Source of the DNA: 1162T-S-0a-05 sp050299435
Lineage (GTDB): Bacteria > Pseudomonadota > Gammaproteobacteria > Pseudomonadales > Cellvibrionaceae
DNA: 64,000 nucleotides
Assembly (NCBI GenBank): GCA_050299435.1
Contig: JBNKVX010000009.1
Coordinates: forward strand, 1 to 64,000
Reading direction: 5' to 3'
Under the pieces are notes generated by a model. The model had not been told where the DNA came from and ran no database searches. It saw nothing but the letters and a program-made list of their open reading frames with translations. How positions within the stretch are numbered: position 1 is the stretch's first letter; each line of letters opens with the position of its first letter. This document shows positions 61,841 to 64,000 of this stretch, one piece after another. Made by a program: the position numbers and the translations under genes.

Positions 61841-63036
61841 TAATTAACGACTCCAGATACGTGCAAGATTGCAACATCGTCCTGCAATGAAAAATCCTTC
61901 TCTAAATCTAAAATCTGACTCAAATTGTCCAAACCTCCTTCCATACGAGAAACGAGGCGTCTCAATTGGTTTTCCTTATTGATGAGATCTTCCTGTGGCA
62001 AAGTTTCCAATATCCCATCTGAAAAAACAATTAAGCTGAAATTCTTGTCTCGAGGTAGCTGAATGACTTCACCCTCCCATTCGGCGTCCTCAAAAATACC
62101 CACGGGCTTGCCCTTGCCTGGCAAATAGCTTGCCTCACCGTCTATCAGCAATAATGGGAGAGGTAAGTGCCCACCCACAACATAGCGCATTTCGTAGGTC
62201 TCAGTATCTATCACGCCAACAAAACACGTCATATGTGTATCAAATTGTGACTTGATCACATCTTTATTGATTAACTTTAACAACCGAACACTATCTTGTT
62301 TAAATTGTTTCGGGTCGCTAAACACGGCACGCTCACGCATATAGTGACGCACCAATTGTTTAAGCCAAATTGTAACAAAAGCCGGTGCTGCGCCGTGCCC
62401 ACTCACATCAACCAAATAAAATGACAGAAAGCGGTTTGAAACATAGCCATAATCAATAAAATCTCCGCTGAGATAAAGCGAGGGGAAAATTCTGTGTGTA
62501 ACGGTAAGATTATCAAGGCTTACGGGTTTGCGAGGTAACAATTTGGATTGTAATCGGCGGCCCGCCTGATGATCACGTTCTAACACACGCACATATTCAC
62601 GCAATTCTTTATTGGCTTTTTCGAGCTGCCTGCGATAGGCCAAATTTTCCTTCACCAAAAGGGTGCGCTCAAGCGCCCTGTTGATGGCGAGTACCAACAC
62701 TTCAATATCAGCTAAAGGTTTTAACAGGTAATCTGCGGCGCCCAATCGCAAGGCCTCAACAACATCGCGCACGCCACCGATGCCGGAAATTATGATAACG
62801 GGGGTTTCAGGTGATATTTCGTGAACAGCTTTCAGGATATCGAGACCATCTTTTCCCGGCATCTTAAAGTCAGTGATGACTAAATCCACCAAATTATTGG
62901 CCAGATTTTCGAGGGCTTGATCGCCATCTGAATATTCACCCACTTCGAAACCGCTGTCCTCCAAATAGGCTACGATGCCTTGACGAACAACGTGGTCATC
63001 ATCAATTACCATTAACTGCGGTTTAGATTCTGACAT
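61840..63036 (-). CDS. Response regulator-PP2C (SpoIIE/RsbU-type) phosphatase
   Basis: This 398-residue protein starts with a receiver domain (MVIDDDHVVRQGI, phospho-acceptor Asp in LVITDFKMPGKDG, IISGIGG, LLKPLAD), followed by a coiled coil near 130-165 and a PP2C-type phosphatase domain (LYLSGDFIDYG, YLVDVSGHGAAPAF, YVVGGHLPLPLLL, LIVFSDGILET, DDVAILHV) with the metal-binding aspartates present. It would dephosphorylate the STAS protein encoded next, as HsbR does for HsbA. It lacks the C-terminal HATPase kinase domain found in HsbR. The ATG at 63036 is chosen over a TTG at 63042. Confidence 0.93.
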   Translation of the reverse strand: MSESKPQLMVIDDDHVVRQGIVAYLEDSGFEVGEYSDGDQALENLANNLVDLVITDFKMPGKDGLDILKAVHEISPETPVIIISGIGGVRDVVEALRLGAADYLLKPLADIEVLVLAINRALERTLLVKENLAYRRQLEKANKELREYVRVLERDHQAGRRLQSKLLPRKPVSLDNLTVTHRIFPSLYLSGDFIDYGYVSNRFLSFYLVDVSGHGAAPAFVTIWLKQLVRHYMRERAVFSDPKQFKQDSVRLLKLINKDVIKSQFDTHMTCFVGVIDTETYEMRYVVGGHLPLPLLLIDGEASYLPGKGKPVGIFEDAEWEGEVIQLPRDKNFSLIVFSDGILETLPQEDLINKENQLRRLVSRMEGGLDNLSQILDLEKDFSLQDDVAILHVSGVVN

Positions 63037-63176
63037 TGGCAAATATTAGATTTTCCGATGAGTCTGTTTTGCGGGGGGAGACCTTCTACACTACTCTTAT
63101 ATTGGTGCCTGCGCAAGCTACCCAAAATCGATTATTTAGGTTACCGTAGCCGCGTCACAAGCCTTTGGTGAACAAC

Positions 63177-63497
63177 ATGAATCTAATAACAAGCAGACAA
63201 TACGAAGAGAAACGCAACTTCATTCGTATGCGTGTAGATACACCCGTTAAGATGCAATCCGATGCTACAGATGATGCCTTGACTGGCGTTTGTAAAAACT
63301 TGAGCGGTGGCGGATTATTGGTGGAAGCTAAAGCCACTTTACCTGTTGGAGCGATTGTAGAAGTTTGTCTTAGCTCTCAACACGGTCACAGTCCAATGCT
63401 AAACGCTCGAGCCCGTATCATTCGCGTTGATGCCGAACCAGGTTTGCAAAACACCACCTGCAAACTCGGTATGGAAATCATGGAGATGCTGCATTAA
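63177..63497 (+). CDS. PilZ-domain protein
   Basis: This 106-residue protein contains one PilZ domain with the cyclic-di-GMP-binding pattern RxxxR-like (EEKRNFIRMRV) and the (D/N)xSxxG motif as NLSGGG. It probably binds c-di-GMP and adjusts motility or pilus function. The ATG at 63177 is used; upstream GTG and TTG codons (63168, 63165) would add three or four residues. It is divergent from the phosphatase operon. Confidence 0.83.
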   Translation: MNLITSRQYEEKRNFIRMRVDTPVKMQSDATDDALTGVCKNLSGGGLLVEAKATLPVGAIVEVCLSSQHGHSPMLNARARIIRVDAEPGLQNTTCKLGMEIMEMLH

Positions 63498-63502
63498 AAA
63501 TA

Positions 63503-63615
63503 GTTTAACTTGCGCCTTCTCAAGCTTTAGCTCGCAGAGTATTTAAGCAAGTTTAAACAAAACTGGTCGGCCTGCTCATTATTGTTAAAGGCCTCGTGGT
63601 TTTTTTCTTTTTAAA
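63503..63615. terminator. Inverted repeats between the PilZ gene and mlaA
   Basis: GTTTAACTTGC (63503-63513) pairs, with one bulge, with GCAAGTTTAAAC (63547-63558). A second small stem, GGCCT/AGGCC (63569-63593), is followed by a T-rich run at about 63599-63615. These probably separate the two convergent transcripts. Confidence 0.4.
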
Positions 63616-63626
63616 AATTAAGTCAG

Positions 63627-64000
63627 TTAAAACTCTTCCTCAAATTCATCACCGAAATCATCACCAAAATCATCTTCAACTTCACCGTCATTGATTTGAA
63701 ATTGGCGACGCTGCAACCAGGCATCACGTATAAAAGTATAGCGATCACCCGAAATCAAATCTTCCAGCTCCAACAATTCAGCACGCGTTTGAATGACATC
63801 TGCGGCCGTGATGAGATAGCGATCGCGATCGGGATTCACATAGGCGACCGGATTGAGATACCAATTGACGGGCAATACAGCAGTATCGGTGATCGTAGAA
63901 GGTCCAAGAAAGGGCAACACAAGATATGGCCCGGTGGGCACACCCCACTTTGCCAAAGTCTGTCCGAAATCCTCGCCATCGCTTTTTTCCATTCCCGCGC
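63627..64000 (-). CDS. mlaA: MlaA (VacJ) phospholipid-transport lipoprotein, 3' part
   Basis: This is the C-terminal part of MlaA, which removes misplaced phospholipids from the outer leaflet of the outer membrane and hands them to MlaC. DFGQTLAKWGVPTGPYLVLPFLGPSTITD (in part) is the diagnostic segment, and RAELLELEDLISGDRYTFIRDAWLQRR follows. The coding frame continues past the right window edge, so the N-terminus with its lipobox is not seen; the internal ATG at 63992 is not the true start. The tail is very acidic (DDFGDDFGDEFEEEF). Confidence 0.93.
   Translation of the reverse strand, partial: AGMEKSDGEDFGQTLAKWGVPTGPYLVLPFLGPSTITDTAVLPVNWYLNPVAYVNPDRDRYLITAADVIQTRAELLELEDLISGDRYTFIRDAWLQRRQFQINDGEVEDDFGDDFGDEFEEEF

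Overview
The window looks like chromosome of a marine, polysaccharide-degrading gammaproteobacterium of the Cellvibrionaceae / Teredinibacter / Saccharophagus type. This is inferred from secreted lipoproteins with long polyserine linkers (a GH10 xylanase and a cytochrome-like protein), a PEP-CTERM and a GlyGly-CTERM-like protein, a full MSHA pilus locus, and gammaproteobacterial genes such as pdxB, epmC, tusA, yheU and gcvR. No rRNA, phage, insertion sequence or CRISPR array was seen.

Layout. 378-3639 (+): an ECF sigma factor and its membrane anti-sigma factor, then a secreted leucine-rich-repeat protein overlapping an alginate-export-like outer-membrane barrel. 3757-7712 (-): three genes for exported c-type heme proteins, namely a lipoprotein with secreted repeats into which a cytochrome domain is inserted, a monoheme lipoprotein, and a cytochrome-porin fusion. 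Together they look like an undescribed outer-membrane electron conduit. 8017-11281 (-): an unknown lipoprotein, an OmpA-like barrel and a LuxR-HTH/alpha-beta-hydrolase fusion. 11571-12965: an HxlR regulator with two operators and a divergent TfoX-N / membrane-protein cassette. 13013-14227 (-): a GlyGly-CTERM-like surface protein. 14643-18424 (+): two spondin-domain proteins with an OmpR-type two-component system, preceded by three phased CGTGA repeats. 18522-22046: a membrane LuxR regulator, a cytochrome b561-like protein, the 3' relic of an outer-membrane barrel gene, the GH10 xylanase and a PEP-CTERM protein.

22364-34679 is mostly core genome: tRNA-Gly and tRNA-Glu, msrB, alaA, a PAS-GGDEF-EAL protein, an RlmI-like methyltransferase, an ATP-NAD-kinase-like protein, pdxB, a Xni-like nuclease, epmC, an unknown protein, tusA, yheU, a GcvR-like protein and a DUF2721 protein. 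34792-53461 is surface machinery: GspA/GspB (ExeA/ExeB) on the + strand, meeting a 16-gene MSHA type IV pilus operon on the - strand (order mshI, mshI2, J, K, L, M, N, E, G, B/F, A, C, D, O, P, Q). 53577-58026 holds trmL, a small membrane protein, an exported succinylglutamate-desuccinylase-like protein and RNase II. 58023-63036 (-) is a compact signalling operon: response regulator-PP2C phosphatase, STAS antagonist, FHA protein, CHASE2 Ser/Thr kinase, FHA protein. A PilZ protein and the 3' part of mlaA close the window.

The most promising undescribed systems are the heme-lipoprotein/cytochrome-porin cluster, the spondin/two-component operon with its upstream direct repeats, and the CHASE2-kinase/FHA/STAS/PP2C operon, which has no RsbW-type kinase. 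All calls come from reading the sequence and family knowledge; no database search was run.
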